From positions 1 to 32,840 of the forward strand of contig QKCN01000019.1 in assembly GCA_003245675.1 (NCBI GenBank): DNA of 32,840 nucleotides, written 5' to 3'. The position numbers and the translations under genes were made by a program. How positions within the stretch are numbered: position 1 is the stretch's first letter; each line of letters begins with the position of its first letter. This stretch comes from Bacteriovoracaceae bacterium. Lineage in GTDB: Bacteria > Bdellovibrionota > Bacteriovoracia > Bacteriovoracales > Bacteriovoracaceae. Shown piece by piece: positions 30,785-32,840 of the stretch. The notes under the pieces are model-generated. The model saw only the letters and a program-made list of their open reading frames with translations, made no database searches and was not told the origin of the DNA.

Positions 30785-32284
30785 ATGAAAGTTTGGGTCT
30801 TTTCTTTTTTATTTTTGCTCAGCTTTGGCGCCTTGGCGTCGGGAGAGGTAGGTCATCATTTTGATGTCACTCCGGAAATGAAGGCCCTACGCAAGCTTAA
30901 TCGCCTGTTACCATCCGTTGGAGAATCGTCCCAAAAAAAACTATTACTAAAAACAGTTCTAAAAAATACGGCCAATAGCCCAGTGTATTTTTATCAGTGT
31001 GGTTTACATCTGGCTAAAAAAGATTTCTTTTACCGCTCTCTTAAGAAAAATCCTGAAGTGTTTTCCACTATCTTTGGTACCAATGCCAATCGCCAAGTTC
31101 CGGCCAACAGTCATTTTTTTGATTTTACTTATGATGATGTGGGACAGGTTTGTGACAATAATTTTGGATTTTGTCGTGGTTTTACCGAGTCCTTGCTTTC
31201 CTGGAATCGCTTAGGACATTTTGTAAAACACCCTGAAAGTATTGGACATGTCGTACAAGTTCCCAAGTTCTCTCCTCAGAGAAGCAATGAAAGTCTTAAA
31301 GCATTTTATAAGCGCAATGATGCCTTCTTCGAATTTTATCGTCCCACAATTGATGCCATTCAAAAGGGAAAGGCCGGTATTATTTATGGCTTTGAAGATC
31401 TGAGAGATTTTTCTTCTAATCCCATCATCAAACATTATTTGAAAGAAAAGGTCGCCTTGAAGTGGGCCGAGGAAAATACAAGTCTTTTCAGTCTTACCAA
31501 TGTGCTTCCGCGTACTAATCGCAGTATGACAAAAGATGAAGTTTTGAAATTACATGAGGATTTGAGTTTGCGTATCAATGAGCTGCACTATAATCCGGCC
31601 ATGATGGTGATTCGTCCAACTAAAGAAAGTTGGATGGAATTTAAGGGCTATTACCATGTGATGCAAGCCTTTCACGTTACACCGATTAAGGAAGGTCATT
31701 ATAGTATTTATATGTTGGATTTAGACTATACAGATGTGCAGTATGGTATTCGACGTTTAGAAATTAATCTCAAAGGCGAAAAGCCCGTTATTTTCGGCGA
31801 TGTAAAATATCCTAAAAAAGGAAAAGGTGGAGAGCCTTTACCTGACATGTATCATGAATTTGGTGCCGTCTCTGATGTTAACATGGTGCCCATGGATGAC
31901 ATGGTTATTGGGGACCAATTATTAGAATTGACTCGCTTTTATGAGCAATACCCCGAATTGATGAGTTCTGTTGGGAAGATGAGTGCAGAAGAAAAGTCTG
32001 TGGCCATTCACAATATTATTGGTCGCGCTGAAGCTGAGCGCATGGTTCGCAGCAGTGATAAATCGGTTTATGAAGTCAAGCTTAAGGATTTAGAAATTCA
32101 AGGGCGCGAAGATTCTGATGGCGTCGCTTGTATTACCTTTCTCTATAAGGGAGAAAGCAAGCAGGCTTTGATTCCTTTAAAAGAGTTGAGCGAAGAAGTT
32201 GCTCGTTCTCCAGAAGATCTTAAAAAGTTCATTGTGACTCGTGGATTTATGGATGATCTGGAGCAATATTATTGGTCAGACTAG
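30785..32284 (+). CDS. Secreted protein, unknown; possible diverged papain-fold peptidase
   Basis: 499 residues with signal peptide 'MKVWVFSFLFLLSFGALASG'. 'NNFGFCRGFTESLLSWNRL' places Cys130 at the start of a helix, and 'GYYHVMQAFHVTPIKEGHYS' then 'IYMLDLDY' places His291 before a strand with Asp312/Asp314. This C...H...D order with a 'HVMQAF...IYMLD' pattern is like distant papain-fold (C39/C58-like) proteins. The C-terminal 150 residues are charged and helical. It lies 37 bases after the C1-like peptidase on the same strand, likely one operon. Its stop overlaps the converging dihydrouridine synthase by nine bases. No named family recognised. Confidence 0.7.
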   Translation: MKVWVFSFLFLLSFGALASGEVGHHFDVTPEMKALRKLNRLLPSVGESSQKKLLLKTVLKNTANSPVYFYQCGLHLAKKDFFYRSLKKNPEVFSTIFGTNANRQVPANSHFFDFTYDDVGQVCDNNFGFCRGFTESLLSWNRLGHFVKHPESIGHVVQVPKFSPQRSNESLKAFYKRNDAFFEFYRPTIDAIQKGKAGIIYGFEDLRDFSSNPIIKHYLKEKVALKWAEENTSLFSLTNVLPRTNRSMTKDEVLKLHEDLSLRINELHYNPAMMVIRPTKESWMEFKGYYHVMQAFHVTPIKEGHYSIYMLDLDYTDVQYGIRRLEINLKGEKPVIFGDVKYPKKGKGGEPLPDMYHEFGAVSDVNMVPMDDMVIGDQLLELTRFYEQYPELMSSVGKMSAEEKSVAIHNIIGRAEAERMVRSSDKSVYEVKLKDLEIQGREDSDGVACITFLYKGESKQALIPLKELSEEVARSPEDLKKFIVTRGFMDDLEQYYWSD

Positions 32285-32840
32285 TTCTTTATTTTCTTGG
32301 GTGTGCAAGGGACGAGTAAAAATCCATTGCGTCGCTTCGAGATACTCTTCTTTTGTTTTACTTTTCTTTATTTTCTTAAAGACTTTATGGGATTCCTCAA
32401 AACAATTGGCCAAATAAAACCAATGCGCTTTCATTTTGTCGATGAAGTGGTCTTTCTCCCAATAGGCGGAGGAGAGCTCTTGATGAAAGGCGTGCAGTTT
32501 GGTGCGGTAGTCTTGGGGGGCCAAATTTTGATTTTTTAGCTGTAAAAATAATGCGGGATTGTTGAGCGCTCCTCGGCCAATCATCCAGCGAGTAATAGAG
32601 GGAAAGCGCTTTTTAAGACGCATCAGATCTTCTGGATTCGTGATATCGCCATTGTAGCAAGGAGGTGTCTTAAAAAGAGGAAGGAGTTGCTCGAATTCAT
32701 CTTCCCAGATTTTACCTTTGTACAGTTGAGTGCCTAAGCGAGGATGCAGGCATATATCTTCGATCTTGAATTCGTTGAATATGGGGAGTAGTTCTCTTAT
32801 TTCTTTGGGGTTTTCTCGCCCTAGGCGTAGTTTTATGGAG
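32276..32840 (-). CDS. tRNA-dihydrouridine synthase, C-terminal part (start outside window)
   Basis: The frame is open to the end of the window, giving about 187 residues of the C-terminal part. Translated motifs 'ICLHPRLGTQLYKG', 'CYNGDITNPEDL' and 'RWMIGRGALNNPALF' are the TIM-barrel and FMN-phosphate-binding signatures of Dus enzymes, which reduce specific uridines of tRNA with NADPH. The helical C-terminal tail has 'KMKAHWFYLANCF'. The 'LHPR' form and spacing are nearest DusC/DusB-type, but the subtype is not certain without the N-terminus. It overlaps the secreted protein gene tail-to-tail. Confidence 0.88.
   Translation of the reverse strand, partial: SIKLRLGRENPKEIRELLPIFNEFKIEDICLHPRLGTQLYKGKIWEDEFEQLLPLFKTPPCYNGDITNPEDLMRLKKRFPSITRWMIGRGALNNPALFLQLKNQNLAPQDYRTKLHAFHQELSSAYWEKDHFIDKMKAHWFYLANCFEESHKVFKKIKKSKTKEEYLEATQWIFTRPLHTQENKELV

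Noticed and set aside
1-32840. CRISPR arrays, rRNA genes or replication origins
   Set aside because: No regularly spaced repeats, rRNA-like stretches or DnaA-box clusters were noticed on reading through.

Overview
The window looks like a chromosomal segment of a Gram-negative, flagellated bacterium of moderate-to-low GC with many tightly packed, overlapping genes. Secreted proteins, lipoproteins, hybrid sensor kinases, an HD-GYP protein and a flagellin all point to a motile diderm. Gene content and protein style are compatible with Bdellovibrionota (Bdellovibrio/Bacteriovorax-like organisms), but this is inference and no taxonomic marker was compared.

Region 1 (1-5.4 kb) is a translationally coupled operon: the 3' part of a CrtI-like FAD oxidoreductase followed by a complete oleA-oleB-oleC-oleD set. 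OleA does head-to-head Claisen condensation of acyl-CoAs, OleD reduces the beta-keto acid, OleC closes a beta-lactone and OleB decarboxylates it to a long-chain cis-olefin.

Region 2 (5.4-11.6 kb) holds regulators and surface genes. Two paralogous XRE-type regulators share an undescribed-looking C-terminal domain. Between them lie an orphan OmpR-like protein with a degenerate receiver (Asp to Glu), an MTAN-like nucleosidase, a coupled aldo/keto reductase-GT2 glycosyltransferase pair, and a lone flagellin. Region 3 (11.7-14.7 kb) has an MscS-like channel with a large coiled coil overlapping fabH (with a strong terminator), then a tRNA-Ala(GGC) with its own terminator.

Region 4 (14.7-19.8 kb) looks accessory. 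It contains a tandem-HTH XRE protein preceded by repeats, a tiny membrane protein, a secreted thermonuclease, an orphan protein, and decayed sequence with a tRNA-like fragment. It ends with a DD(35)E insertion sequence inserted directly in front of a secreted protein that has a possible ADP-ribosyltransferase-like signature.

Region 5 (19.8-30 kb) is mainly signalling. A membrane protein has a HisKA-like H-box but no ATPase domain and a receiver with Asn in place of the phospho-acceptor Asp; it follows a small secreted Cys-rich protein. Next come a REC-HD-GYP c-di-GMP phosphodiesterase, an RlmM/FtsJ-like methyltransferase coupled to a membrane rhodanese, and fabI. Then comes the most unusual unit: a lipoprotein fusing a TRAP/DctP-type solute-binding domain to a branched-chain-amino-acid-type (Peripla_BP_6) binding domain. 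It is coupled to a transmembrane hybrid histidine kinase, with tandem TTTCNGAAA palindromes upstream and no transporter permease in sight.

Region 6 (29.8-32.8 kb) has two adjacent secreted proteins, one papain-like and one with a plausible diverged Cys/His papain-fold signature. It closes with the C-terminal part of a tRNA-dihydrouridine synthase that overlaps tail-to-tail.
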